Shown: positions 16,268 through 24,392 of the stretch, piece after piece
Layout: every line of letters begins with the position of its first letter
Numbering within the stretch: position 1 is the stretch's first letter
Source: Pseudomonas frederiksbergensis
GTDB lineage: Bacteria; Pseudomonadota; Gammaproteobacteria; Pseudomonadales; Pseudomonadaceae
DNA length: 39,065 nucleotides
NCBI RefSeq assembly: GCF_000802155.2
Contig: NZ_JQGJ02000030.1
Coordinates: 1-39,065, forward strand
Reading direction: 5' to 3'
Notes under the pieces: model-generated
What the model was told of the DNA's origin: nothing
Seen by the model: the letters and a program-made list of their open reading frames with translations, nothing else
Databases searched by the model: none
Translations under genes and position numbers: made by a program

Positions 16268-19102
16268 TCAGTCCCGATCACGCTCCAGCAGCGGCTTGAG
16301 ATAATACCCAGTGTGGGACTGCTTCATCTCGGCCACTTGTTCCGGCGTCCCCACGGCAATGATCTGGCCACCCTTGGAACCGCCCTCCGGGCCCAGGTCC
16401 ACCAGCCAGTCAGCGGTCTTGATCACGTCCAGGTTGTGCTCAATAACCACTACGGTGTTGCCGTGATCGCGCAGACGATGCAGCACATCGAGCAGTTGCT
16501 GGATATCGGCGAAGTGCAGGCCGGTGGTCGGCTCGTCGAGGATATACAGGGTCTTGCCGGTATCGCGCTTGGACAGCTCGCGGGATAGCTTGACCCGCTG
16601 CGCCTCGCCACCGGACAAGGTCGTCGCCGACTGCCCGAGCTTGATGTACGAAAGGCCAACGTCCATCAATGTCTGGAGTTTACGTGCCAGCGCCGGTACC
16701 GCGTCGAAGAACACCCGGGCCTCTTCGATGGTCATCTCCAGGGTTTCGTGGATGTTCTTGCCCTTGTACTTGATCTCCAGCGTCTCGCGGTTGTAGCGCT
16801 TGCTCTTGCACACGTCGCATGGCACGTAGATGTCAGGCAGGAAGTGCATTTCCACCTTGATCAAGCCATCGCCCTGGCAGGCCTCGCAGCGCCCACCCTT
16901 GACGTTGAACGAGAAACGCCCTGGGCCGTAGCCCCGTGAACGGGACTCCGGCACGCCGGCGAACAGTTCTCGGATCGGGGTGAACAGCCCGGTATAAGTC
17001 GCCGGGTTGGAGCGCGGCGTGCGGCCAATCGGGCTCTGGTCGATGTCGACGACTTTGTCCAGGTGCTCCAGGCCCTTGATGCTGTCATGAGCGGCAGCTT
17101 CCAAGGTCGTGGCGCCGTTCAGGGCCGTGGCGCTGAGGGGGAACAGCGTGTTGTTGATCAGTGTCGACTTGCCGGAGCCGGACACACCGGTAACGCAGGT
17201 CAGCAGGCCGATCGGGATCTCCAGGTCGACGTTGCGCAGGTTGTTGCCGCGGGCGCCCTTGAGGGTCAGCGACAACTTTTTGTTGCGCGGCGTACGCTTG
17301 GCCGGGACCTTGATCTTCACCCGGCCCGACAGGTATTTGCCTGTCAGCGAGTCAGGATGCGCCATGACCTCGGCCGCTGTTCCCTGGGCGACGATATGGC
17401 CCCCATGCACGCCAGCGCCAGGACCGATGTCCACTACATAGTCGGCCAGGCGGATCGCGTCTTCATCGTGCTCGACCACGATGACCGTGTTGCCGATATC
17501 CCGCAGGTGTTTCAGCGTTCCGAGCAGCCGGTCATTGTCCCGTTGATGAAGGCCAATGGACGGCTCATCGAGGATGTACATGACGCCCACAAGGCCGGCG
17601 CCAATCTGGCTGGCGAGACGAATACGCTGGGCTTCGCCGCCGGACAGGGTGTCCGCGCTGCGGTCGAGTGTCAGGTAGTCCAGCCCAACGTTCACCAGGA
17701 ACTGCAAGCGCTCGCGAATCTCCTTGAGGATCTTGTCGGCGATTTCGCCCCGGCGCCCCGTCAGTTTGATTCCCTCGAAGTAATCGGTGGCGTCGCCGAT
17801 CGGCAGGCTGGTTACCGCCGGCAGGGTTTTCTCGCCGACCCACACGTGCCGCGCCTCACGGCGCAAGCGGGTGCCACGGCAATCCGGGCAGGGCTGGGTG
17901 CTGAGGAACTTGGCGAGTTCTTCGCGCACGCTGGCTGACTCGGTCTCGCGGTAACGCCGCTCCAGGTTGGGCACGATGCCTTCGAACGGGTGGGAGCGCT
18001 TGACGATATCGCCCCGGTCGTTCAGGTATTTGAAGTCGACGTTCTGCGAGCCGCTGCCGTGCAGGATGAACTTCTGCTGTTCGGCGGGCAGCTCGTTGAA
18101 GGGCTTGTCCAGGCTGAACTTATAGTGGGCCGCCAGCGAACCGAGCATCTGGAAATAGTAGACGTTACGCCTGTCCCAGCCTCGAATTGCGCCTTCGGCC
18201 AAGGTCAGTTCGCCATTGACCAGGCGCTTGGTGTCGAAGAACTGCTTGACCCCCAGGCCATCACAGGTCGGGCACGCGCCGGCCGGGTTGTTGAAGGAGA
18301 ACAGCTTGGGCTCCAGCTCGCTGATGGCATGGCCACAGATCGGACAGGCGAAGCGCGCGGAGAAAATCATCTCTTCACCCGGTTCGTCGTCCATCGGCGC
18401 AACCAGGGCGATGCCGTCGGCCAGCTTCAGGGCTGTCTCGAACGATTCGGCCAGGCGCTGTTGCAAGTCGGCGCGGACCTTGAAGCGGTCCACCACCACA
18501 TCGATCGAGTGCTTCTTCTGTTTATCCAGCTTCGGCAGTTCGTCCAGCTCGCACAGCTTGCCGTTGACCCGCGCACGTACGAAGCCTTGGGCGCGCAACT
18601 CTTCGAAGACCATCAAGTGCTCGCCCTTGCGCTCGCGGATGACCGGCGCCAGGAGCATCAGCTTGCTGCCTTCGGGCTGGGCCAGCACCAGGTCGACCAT
18701 CTGGCTGACGGTCTGGGCTTCCAACGGAATGTCGTGGTCCGGGCAGCGAGGAATACCGACCCGCGCATATAGCAGGCGAAGGTAGTCGTAGATCTCGGTA
18801 ATGGTGCCGACCGTCGACCTGGGGTTGTGGGAAGTCGATTTCTGCTCGATGGAGATCGCCGGCGACAGGCCTTCGATGGTGTCGACATCGGGTTTTTCCA
18901 TCATCGACAGGAACTGCCGGGCGTAGGCCGACAGCGATTCGACATAGCGGCGCTGGCCTTCGGCGTACAGGGTGTCGAAGGCCAGGGATGATTTACCGGA
19001 TCCGGACAGGCCGGTGATGACGATCAGCTTGTCCCGGGGCAGGGTCAGGTCGATGTTCTTCAGGTTGTGGGTACGGGCCCCACGAATCAGGATCTTGTCC
19101 AA
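16268..19102 (-). CDS. uvrA: Excinuclease ABC subunit A
   Basis: UvrA is the damage-recognition ATPase of nucleotide excision repair and loads UvrB. The 944-aa product has two ABC modules: Walker A GLSGSGKSS at about residues 31-39 and GVSGSGKST in the second half, two LSGGEAQR signatures, and zinc-binding Cys pairs (CPICG, CPTCDGLG; CEACQGDG, CDVCKSKR). The start is inferred as a TTG at 19102 (DKILIRGARTHNLKN follows). It matches the UvrA N-terminus and has GAGCGAGG 5 nt upstream. A longer frame to 19174 overlaps the promoter and is rejected. No LexA-type CTG-N10-CAG box was found upstream. Confidence 0.97.
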   Translation of the reverse strand: MDKILIRGARTHNLKNIDLTLPRDKLIVITGLSGSGKSSLAFDTLYAEGQRRYVESLSAYARQFLSMMEKPDVDTIEGLSPAISIEQKSTSHNPRSTVGTITEIYDYLRLLYARVGIPRCPDHDIPLEAQTVSQMVDLVLAQPEGSKLMLLAPVIRERKGEHLMVFEELRAQGFVRARVNGKLCELDELPKLDKQKKHSIDVVVDRFKVRADLQQRLAESFETALKLADGIALVAPMDDEPGEEMIFSARFACPICGHAISELEPKLFSFNNPAGACPTCDGLGVKQFFDTKRLVNGELTLAEGAIRGWDRRNVYYFQMLGSLAAHYKFSLDKPFNELPAEQQKFILHGSGSQNVDFKYLNDRGDIVKRSHPFEGIVPNLERRYRETESASVREELAKFLSTQPCPDCRGTRLRREARHVWVGEKTLPAVTSLPIGDATDYFEGIKLTGRRGEIADKILKEIRERLQFLVNVGLDYLTLDRSADTLSGGEAQRIRLASQIGAGLVGVMYILDEPSIGLHQRDNDRLLGTLKHLRDIGNTVIVVEHDEDAIRLADYVVDIGPGAGVHGGHIVAQGTAAEVMAHPDSLTGKYLSGRVKIKVPAKRTPRNKKLSLTLKGARGNNLRNVDLEIPIGLLTCVTGVSGSGKSTLINNTLFPLSATALNGATTLEAAAHDSIKGLEHLDKVVDIDQSPIGRTPRSNPATYTGLFTPIRELFAGVPESRSRGYGPGRFSFNVKGGRCEACQGDGLIKVEMHFLPDIYVPCDVCKSKRYNRETLEIKYKGKNIHETLEMTIEEARVFFDAVPALARKLQTLMDVGLSYIKLGQSATTLSGGEAQRVKLSRELSKRDTGKTLYILDEPTTGLHFADIQQLLDVLHRLRDHGNTVVVIEHNLDVIKTADWLVDLGPEGGSKGGQIIAVGTPEQVAEMKQSHTGYYLKPLLERDRD

Positions 19103-19146
19103 AATGGCCTCGCTCGGCGGGCGTCGAAAACGTAGGAGTATACGGG

Positions 19147-19174
19147 TAAATACTGGATGGATACACACTATCAA
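19147..19174 (-). promoter_or_regulatory. uvrA: Candidate sigma-70 promoter of uvrA
   Basis: On the minus strand, TTGATA (19174-19169) and TATTTA (19152-19147) are spaced by 16 bp. This gives a leader of about 38 nt before the TTG start. Confidence 0.5.
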
Positions 19175-19234
19175 GTGTCATGCATGAAGACTGCGCGGCA
19201 AACGGTCGCCATATACCCCCTCAATCGATGGGAC

Positions 19235-19243
19235 TGGTAGAAT
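19235..19243 (+). promoter_or_regulatory. Candidate extended -10 promoter of the MFS gene
   Basis: TGGTAGAAT is an extended -10 element (TGn plus TAGAAT) 28 nt before the MFS start. No good -35 box lies 17 bp upstream, as is common for extended -10 promoters. Confidence 0.4.
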
Positions 19244-19270
19244 CCCCGCCGGTTCACACGAGGTTTTTCC

Positions 19271-20668
19271 ATGCACGATCCCCACAGCGAACGCATGAGT
19301 AGCGGCGAGACCCGCGCGGCAAGCGGCCTGGCCCTGGTGTTCGCCTTTCGCATGCTGGGCATGTTCATGGTGTTGCCGGTACTGGCGACCTATGGCATGG
19401 ACCTGGCGGGCGCGACCCCGGCCCTCATCGGGTTGGCGATCGGCGCCTACGGCCTGACCCAGGCCATTTTCCAGATTCCCTTTGGCATTATTTCCGACCG
19501 TATCGGTCGCCGTCCGGTCATTTATCTTGGCCTCATCGTCTTCGCCCTCGGCAGCGTGCTCGCGGCGAACGCGGACTCGATCTGGGGCGTGATTGCCGGC
19601 CGGATCCTGCAAGGGGCGGGTGCGATTTCCGCCGCCGTCATGGCCCTGCTGTCAGACTTGACCCGCGAACAGCACCGGACAAAAGCCATGGCGATGATCG
19701 GCATGACGATTGGTCTGTCGTTCGCCGTCGCCATGGTCGTAGGACCGTTGTTGACGCGAGCCTTTGGCTTGTCAGGCCTGTTCCTGGCAACCGGTGCCAT
19801 GGCATTGGTCGGTATCCTGATCGTTGCGGTCATCGTGCCGCGCTCCACGGGGCCTTTGCAGCACCGCGAATCCGGTGTGGCCCGCCAGGCGTTGGTGCCG
19901 ACCCTCAAGCATCCTGACCTGCTGCGCCTGGACCTGGGCATCTTCGTGCTCCATGCCATGCTGATGTCCAGCTTCGTGGCCCTGCCGCTGGCACTTGTGG
20001 AAAAGGCCGGCCTGCCCAAGGAGCAGCATTGGTGGGTGTACCTGACGGCACTGGTCATTTCGTTCTTCGCGATGATCCCGTTCATCATCTATGGCGAAAA
20101 GCGACGCAAAATGAAACGAGTTTTACTCGGCGCCGTCGTGACGCTCATGCTCACTGAGCTATTCTTCTGGCAGTTCGGCGACAGCCTACGGGCCTTGGTG
20201 ATCGGCACTGTGGTGTTCTTCACCGCGTTCAACCTGCTGGAGGCATCGCTGCCGTCGTTGATCAGCAAGGTTTCACCGGCGGGCGGCAAGGGCACGGCGA
20301 TGGGGGTTTATTCCACCAGCCAATTCCTGGGTTCGGCACTGGGCGGCATCCTCGGCGGCTGGTTGTTCCAGCACGGCGGTTTGTCGGTTGTGTTCCTGGG
20401 ATGTGCCGCGCTGGCTGCACTTTGGTTGGCCTTTGCTGTTACCATGCGCGAACCTCCGTATGTGACGAGCCTGCGCTTGCCGTTGTCGCCCGAAGCCATC
20501 CGCGAAGCAGGCCTGGCCGAGCGCCTCAGGGCCGTCGTTGGAGTAACCGATGCAGTGGTGGTCGCCGACGAGGCGGCCGTGTATATCAAACTGGACACCG
20601 AATTATTGGATCGTGCGACGCTTGAGCGCCTGGTGAACAACCCGGCCCCGGCAGCGTGCGAAGCCTAG
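19271..20668 (+). CDS. MFS transporter, YajR-like with C-terminal YAM domain
   Basis: The 465-aa inner-membrane protein has about twelve hydrophobic segments. The MFS motif A (GIISDRIGRRP) lies in the loop after helix 2, at about residues 72-82. After the last helix there is a soluble tail of about 75 residues (LRAVVGVTDAVVVADEAAVYIKLD), which looks like the ferredoxin-fold YAM domain of E. coli YajR (456 aa). Substrate is unknown; drug or proton exchange is a family inference. It is divergent from uvrA and 9 nt ahead of ssb, so the two are likely co-transcribed. The same MFS-ssb pair is remembered from P. aeruginosa. Confidence 0.85.
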   Translation: MHDPHSERMSSGETRAASGLALVFAFRMLGMFMVLPVLATYGMDLAGATPALIGLAIGAYGLTQAIFQIPFGIISDRIGRRPVIYLGLIVFALGSVLAANADSIWGVIAGRILQGAGAISAAVMALLSDLTREQHRTKAMAMIGMTIGLSFAVAMVVGPLLTRAFGLSGLFLATGAMALVGILIVAVIVPRSTGPLQHRESGVARQALVPTLKHPDLLRLDLGIFVLHAMLMSSFVALPLALVEKAGLPKEQHWWVYLTALVISFFAMIPFIIYGEKRRKMKRVLLGAVVTLMLTELFFWQFGDSLRALVIGTVVFFTAFNLLEASLPSLISKVSPAGGKGTAMGVYSTSQFLGSALGGILGGWLFQHGGLSVVFLGCAALAALWLAFAVTMREPPYVTSLRLPLSPEAIREAGLAERLRAVVGVTDAVVVADEAAVYIKLDTELLDRATLERLVNNPAPAACEA

Positions 20669-20677
20669 GAGAACGTT

Positions 20678-21193
20678 ATGGCCCGTGGGGTTAACAAAGT
20701 CATATTGGTCGGTACTTGCGGCCAGGATCCAGAAGTTCGCTACCTGCCTAACGGCAACGCCGTGACCAACCTGAGCCTGGCGACCAGCGAACAATGGACC
20801 GACAAGCAAACCGGTCAGAAGGTCGAGAAGACCGAATGGCACCGCGTGTCGATGTTCGGCAAAGTGGCCGAGATTGCCGGCGAATACCTGCGCAAGGGTT
20901 CGCAGGTCTACATCGAAGGCAAGCTGCAGACTCGCGAGTGGGAAAAAGACGGCATCAAGCGCTACACCACCGAAATCGTGGTCGACATGCAAGGCACCAT
21001 GCAATTGCTCGGCGGCCGGCCGCAAGGCGACCAGCAGCAAGGTGGCAACAACTACCAGCAGTCGGCTCCGCGTCAGCAAGCCCCTCGTCCGCAGTCGGCG
21101 CCACAGCCACAGCGCGAACGCCCGGCTCCGCAACAGGCCGCGCCGCAGCCGGCTCCGGATTTCGACAGCTTTGATGACGATATTCCGTTCTGA
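20678..21193 (+). CDS. ssb: Single-stranded DNA-binding protein
   Basis: SSB coats single-stranded DNA and recruits repair and replication enzymes. The 171-aa product has the OB-fold at residues 1-110 (MARGVNKVILVGTCGQDPEV and WHRVSMFGKVAEIAGEYLRKG). A Gln/Pro-rich disordered linker of about 50 residues follows, ending in the acidic tip DFDSFDDDIPF that binds partner proteins. It is 9 nt downstream of the MFS gene with AGGAGAA as Shine-Dalgarno. The strong terminator follows 31 nt after the stop. Confidence 0.97.
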   Translation: MARGVNKVILVGTCGQDPEVRYLPNGNAVTNLSLATSEQWTDKQTGQKVEKTEWHRVSMFGKVAEIAGEYLRKGSQVYIEGKLQTREWEKDGIKRYTTEIVVDMQGTMQLLGGRPQGDQQQGGNNYQQSAPRQQAPRPQSAPQPQRERPAPQQAAPQPAPDFDSFDDDIPF

Positions 21194-21224
21194 TCTGCAG
21201 CTTTTTCAGAACGATAAATATGAG

Positions 21225-21259
21225 AAGCGAAGCCATTGATTTGGCTTCGCTTTTTTTTT
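21225..21259 (+). terminator. Terminator of ssb
   Basis: AAGCGAAGCC/GGCTTCGCTT (21225-21234 and 21243-21252) with an 8-nt loop is followed by a nine-T tract. Confidence 0.93.
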
Positions 21260-21529
21260 GCTTTCAGGTTTTTCGGAAAATTAGCCGGTTCTGAGTCTTT
21301 ACCATTCGTAGTTGGAATGAGCGCGTCGTTCCGGGCAAGGAACCGGGTGAAGGCCTATCATTGTCATTTCCAGCCTTCGTTGACATTTCACTCGTCTGGG
21401 CTGTGCATCACTTCGCTTGAAACTGCACTTGAGACCATTGTGCGGAACTCTCGCCAGGCGAGCCTTACGTCCGTTGAGCCTTCATGAGTTCCGAGGCAGG
21501 AGCCATCACTTCAGGGAAGGAAGTACGGT
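21260..21529 (+). promoter_or_regulatory. Upstream region of the orphan gene, AT-richer, with an inverted repeat
   Basis: The roughly 270-bp stretch holds no convincing gene; a short frame that starts in the ssb terminator is not credible. A TTGACA lies at 21380-21385, but the hexamer 17 bp later (GTGCAT) is a poor -10. A 13-bp palindrome CTCGCC-A-GGCGAG is at 21450-21462 and could be an operator. GGAAC occurs at about 21339 and 21444, but neither is followed by the CCACNNA half of a hrp box. A strong GGAAGGAAG Shine-Dalgarno lies at about 21515-21523. Confidence 0.35.
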
Positions 21530-22456
21530 ATGACATTACTCATCGGTGGGCGTCGAGTTGCCAAACCTGACGACGAGCCAAAGGCCTCCTCCAGCGTTGA
21601 CCCGGGCGACTACGAAGAAGCTGCGCTGGCACAGCAATTGACTGAGGCTCTGCAGTCGAAGGGCATGCTGGAGCAGGCACATTTGGTGGTGGCGCTCGGC
21701 CTGTTTAGCGAGTACGTGCGTCAGCCGAAAGAAGAGAGTTTCACCTCGATAGAGGCGTTGGCGATCCATCTCCTCGAACGGCAGCAGGCGAAATCCCCTT
21801 TGACGCCTGATCATGAGGCTGTACCGGTTTTCGGCAAGGCCTTTGAAGCGTTGAGGAACGGCGGGACGTTGTCGCAGGTTGCGGTGGGCGGACAGAAACG
21901 AGTATTTCAGTTGGACGCTCACCCCGATATTTTCATGGCGGTTGCAAAAGACAGCAGCAAGGATCAGGAGGTAGCCCGTCAGGCAAGATTGATGAAAGAT
22001 CTACCAGCGTCAGGGGTGCGGTCGCTGACGGTCTCGGAGGTCTTTGAGCATGATGGGAGAAAAGCGTTCTTCTCAAAAAAAGTGGAGGGGGCAGAAGGCG
22101 CAAGGATATTGAGTGGGGTCAGCACCATGCAGCAATTGACCTTGGCAAAGTCCACGCTGGTATCGGCCTTGAAGAAAAAAGGAGTCTTCACAGATTCCAC
22201 CAAATTGGCCGTTACGGTCTCTGATTTGGAGGCCATCAGGGAATATGCAACCGAAAAGCCGTCTTTTACTTGGGATCTACAATGCATCGTCGAATCCACT
22301 ACCGGGCATTTGATTATTCATGATCCTTCCAGAACCGATGGCCCATCAGCAGGCGCAGCGGCAGCTCAAAGAGAAGCTAAAGCGCTAAAAGATCTCGCAA
22401 TGGTCGCTTCCGTGCTGAAAGAGCAGTTAGCGAAGCTGAGCGCAGTAAAGAAGTAA
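21530..22456 (+). CDS. Orphan 308-aa protein, possible minimal kinase-fold effector
   Basis: I do not recognise a named family. There is no signal peptide or membrane segment. Residues 113-270 resemble a compact protein-kinase fold: a Gly-Gly turn (VGGQKRVF, G120-G121), a strand ending in AVAK with K140 in the place of the ATP-binding Lys, an alpha-C-like Glu (E147), a hinge-like KVEGAEG (184-190), then WDLQ with D249 and HDP with D265. D249 and D265 are 16 apart, close to the spacing in small effector kinases such as HopBF1. The catalytic-loop Asn is absent and DFG is HDP, so it may be a pseudokinase. The N-terminus has Leu at 3 and 4 and no acidic residue before D14, as in many P. syringae type III effectors. 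The gene has A-rich runs unlike its neighbours, suggesting transfer. It stands alone between two terminators. Confidence 0.75.
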   Translation: MTLLIGGRRVAKPDDEPKASSSVDPGDYEEAALAQQLTEALQSKGMLEQAHLVVALGLFSEYVRQPKEESFTSIEALAIHLLERQQAKSPLTPDHEAVPVFGKAFEALRNGGTLSQVAVGGQKRVFQLDAHPDIFMAVAKDSSKDQEVARQARLMKDLPASGVRSLTVSEVFEHDGRKAFFSKKVEGAEGARILSGVSTMQQLTLAKSTLVSALKKKGVFTDSTKLAVTVSDLEAIREYATEKPSFTWDLQCIVESTTGHLIIHDPSRTDGPSAGAAAAQREAKALKDLAMVASVLKEQLAKLSAVKK

Positions 22457-22493
22457 TCAGTGCTCACCCATTAAAACCACGGCAGGTCCTATG

Positions 22494-22532
22494 AAAAAAA
22501 CCGCGCTTCGGTCCCCGAGGCGCGATTTTTTT
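22494..22532. terminator. Bidirectional terminator between the orphan gene and the cysteine hydrolase
   Basis: CGCGCTTCGG (22502-22511) and CCGAGGCGCG (22515-22524) pair with one G-U around TCC. An A7 run on the left and T7 on the right make it active in both directions. Confidence 0.9.
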
Positions 22533-22543
22533 CTGCTCGGTGG

Positions 22544-23101
22544 TTAAGGCCTACCGACAGCCAGGAACTGCTCGGTACTCACCACATTCGCATAGGCAAA
22601 CCCCAGCGCCGACATGAACGCAGCGTGGACATGGGCAGCAGGGACGACGAGGCCGTTGAATTCCAGGTCGCGGCTGGCACAGGCGTCGTGCACCACCGTG
22701 ACTTCGTAGCCCATGTCCGCCGCAGCGCGGGCAATGCCGTCGATGCACATGTGGCTCATGCTACCGACGACAACCAACCGCTCGATGCCGTGCTGTTGGA
22801 GGATTGCTTGCAGTTCGGTTTCGCGAAATGAATTGACGAAGTGCTTGAGCACCACTGGCTCCTCGGCGTGGTTGAGTACCTTGGGGTGCAACTGTGCGCC
22901 TTTGGAGCCTGGGGTGAAGAAAGGCGCGTCGTCGGATGTGAATTCGTGGCGGATGTGCACCACGCTGTCGCCGGCCTGGCGAAAGGCTGCGATCAACCGG
23001 GCGGCGTTATCGGCGGCGGTGTCGGCACCGACCAGGGGCCATTTTCCCTGGGGGAAGTAGTCGTTCTGGATATCGACTACGATGAGCGCTTGCTTGGACA
23101 T
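22544..23101 (-). CDS. Cysteine hydrolase, isochorismatase-like family
   Basis: The 185-aa cytoplasmic enzyme belongs to the isochorismatase-like or nicotinamidase-like superfamily. The triad is visible: Asp10 in VVDIQNDYF, Lys86 in VVLKHFVNSF and nucleophile Cys119 in SHMCIDGIAR. The cis-peptide region before the Cys (VVGSMSHMC) is typical. Substrate is not readable from sequence; amide hydrolysis is the usual chemistry when the Cys is present. The start is the ATG at 23101 with GAGGAAG upstream; the longer frame to 23446 runs through the divergent regulator and is rejected. It faces the GlxA-type regulator across 98 bp, which probably controls it. Confidence 0.9.
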   Translation of the reverse strand: MSKQALIVVDIQNDYFPQGKWPLVGADTAADNAARLIAAFRQAGDSVVHIRHEFTSDDAPFFTPGSKGAQLHPKVLNHAEEPVVLKHFVNSFRETELQAILQQHGIERLVVVGSMSHMCIDGIARAAADMGYEVTVVHDACASRDLEFNGLVVPAAHVHAAFMSALGFAYANVVSTEQFLAVGRP

Positions 23102-23130
23102 GAGGACTTCCTCGATCAGGTTGGGTAGGG

Positions 23131-23144
23131 CGCCAGTATTGGCG
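23131..23144. promoter_or_regulatory. Inverted repeat in the divergent hydrolase/regulator gap
   Basis: CGCCA-GTAT-TGGCG is a perfect dyad about 30 bp upstream of the hydrolase start and 56 bp before the regulator start. It is a plausible operator for the adjacent AraC-type regulator. Confidence 0.4.
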
Positions 23145-23199
23145 TTCACCGCCGGGTCGAGAATTGGCCGCAACGACAATAAGCGAGGGAAAACTGACA

Positions 23200-24195
23200 A
23201 TGGCGCAGGAAAGGGCGTTCGTCGAACTCGGCGTGCTGATCTACCCCGGCGCGCAAATGGCCGCGGTGCACGGTTTGACCGATCTGTTCGCCGTGGCGGA
23301 TGGCATCGCGGCGGAGCACGCCAGTGCGCAACTGCGGCGGCTGCGCGTGAGCCACTGGCAGACGGCGGGCGGTGAATTGCCGTCGCGGGTGTTTGCCAGT
23401 GATGCCGGTCCGGACCTGCCCTTGGTCGCGTTGCTGATCCCGCCATCGATTGCAGGCTTCAATGAAAACGTTGCCACGCCGCCGCTGATGGATTGGCTCC
23501 GGGCGCAGCACGCCAGCGGCACGGTTCTGGGCGGGGTTTGCGTCGGCTCGATCCTGCTGGCCGAAAGCGGTTTGCTGGACGGGCGCAGCGCGACGACCCA
23601 CTGGACCTCGGCCAAGACCTTTGCGGCGCGCTATCCGAAGATCAAGCTCGACGCCGACAAACCCATGGTCGATGACGGCGACCTGATCACCACCGCCGGG
23701 CTCATGGCCTGGTCGGAGCTCGGGCTGCGGCTCGTGGACCGCTTGCTCGGGCCCAGCATCGCCACGCGCACCGCGCAATTTCTGGTGATCGAACACAGCG
23801 ACAGCGCGAGCCAGTGCGGCAGTAATTTTGCGCCGATCCTCGGGCATGGCGATGGTGCGATCCTGAAGGTACAGCACTGGTTGCAACGCAGCGGCGCGGT
23901 GGATGTTTCCCTTGGCGCAATGGCCGAACAGGCAGGGCTGGAGGAGCGCACCTTCCTTCGCCGGTTTCGTGCGGCCACCGGCCTCAAGCCCACCGAATAC
24001 TGCCAGCACCTGCGGGTTGGCAAGGCCCGGGAAATGCTGGAGTTCACCAATGGCACCATCGATCACATCGCCTGGACCGTCGGTTACCAGGATCCGTCTG
24101 CCTTTCGAGCGACTTTCAAGAAAATTACCGGGCTGGCGCCGAGTGATTATCGGGCCAGGTTTGGCGTAAGCCCTCAAAACGCCGGCAGAAGCTGA
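23200..24195 (+). CDS. GlxA-family transcriptional regulator (DJ-1/PfpI plus AraC HTH)
   Basis: The 331-aa protein has an N-terminal DJ-1/PfpI-like domain (about residues 8-190) and a C-terminal AraC/XylS DNA-binding domain (about 225-320). The elbow Cys is at C114 in GGVCVGSILLAESGLLDGR, followed by ATTHW, common in this family. The second HTH ends in the AraC signature GYQDPSAFRATFKKITGLAPSDYR, split over its last 24 residues. The start is the ATG at 23200 with AGCGAGGGA upstream; an in-frame TTG at 23164 has no better site. Such regulators respond to small nitrogenous or amide ligands in known cases. Its ligand here is unknown, and the divergent hydrolase is the likeliest target. Confidence 0.88.
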   Translation: MAQERAFVELGVLIYPGAQMAAVHGLTDLFAVADGIAAEHASAQLRRLRVSHWQTAGGELPSRVFASDAGPDLPLVALLIPPSIAGFNENVATPPLMDWLRAQHASGTVLGGVCVGSILLAESGLLDGRSATTHWTSAKTFAARYPKIKLDADKPMVDDGDLITTAGLMAWSELGLRLVDRLLGPSIATRTAQFLVIEHSDSASQCGSNFAPILGHGDGAILKVQHWLQRSGAVDVSLGAMAEQAGLEERTFLRRFRAATGLKPTEYCQHLRVGKAREMLEFTNGTIDHIAWTVGYQDPSAFRATFKKITGLAPSDYRARFGVSPQNAGRS

Positions 24196-24331
24196 AACAC
24201 GGGAAAAACCGGAGCTGGCGTCGTGCAATTTGCCGGGCAGCTGCTGGCAGTCGTGCAGAATGAAACAGGCCCGGTGCCACATCATCCGCTCATCCCCCCG
24301 TTTCCTCGACCGTTCGTCCCCCACCGAGCCG

Positions 24332-24359
24332 TTGGCCTGATCTCTGCAATCCTTATAGC
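24332..24359 (+). promoter_or_regulatory. Weak candidate promoter before the DUF3182-like gene
   Basis: TTGGCC (24332-24337) and TATAGC (24354-24359) are 16 bp apart, about 34 nt before the start codon. Both boxes deviate from consensus. Confidence 0.3.
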
Positions 24360-24392
24360 TACGGCTATTGAGCGCAGTTGAAAGGACAACGC

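Noticed and set aside
16259..18785. Several long open frames on the plus strand across uvrA
   Set aside because: They are shadows of the uvrA coding sequence in a high G+C genome; no family resemblance was seen.
21339..21370. GGAACC upstream of the orphan gene as a hrp box
   Set aside because: The second half CCACNNA is absent at 15-16 bp; the sequence there is ATTGTCA/TTGTCAT.
21236..21487. 83-residue frame after ssb
   Set aside because: It begins inside the ssb terminator, has no Shine-Dalgarno and no recognisable features.
23102..23446. 115-residue N-terminal extension of the cysteine hydrolase
   Set aside because: It overlaps the divergent regulator gene, is Arg/Pro-rich as shadow frames are, and the ATG at 23101 has a good Shine-Dalgarno.
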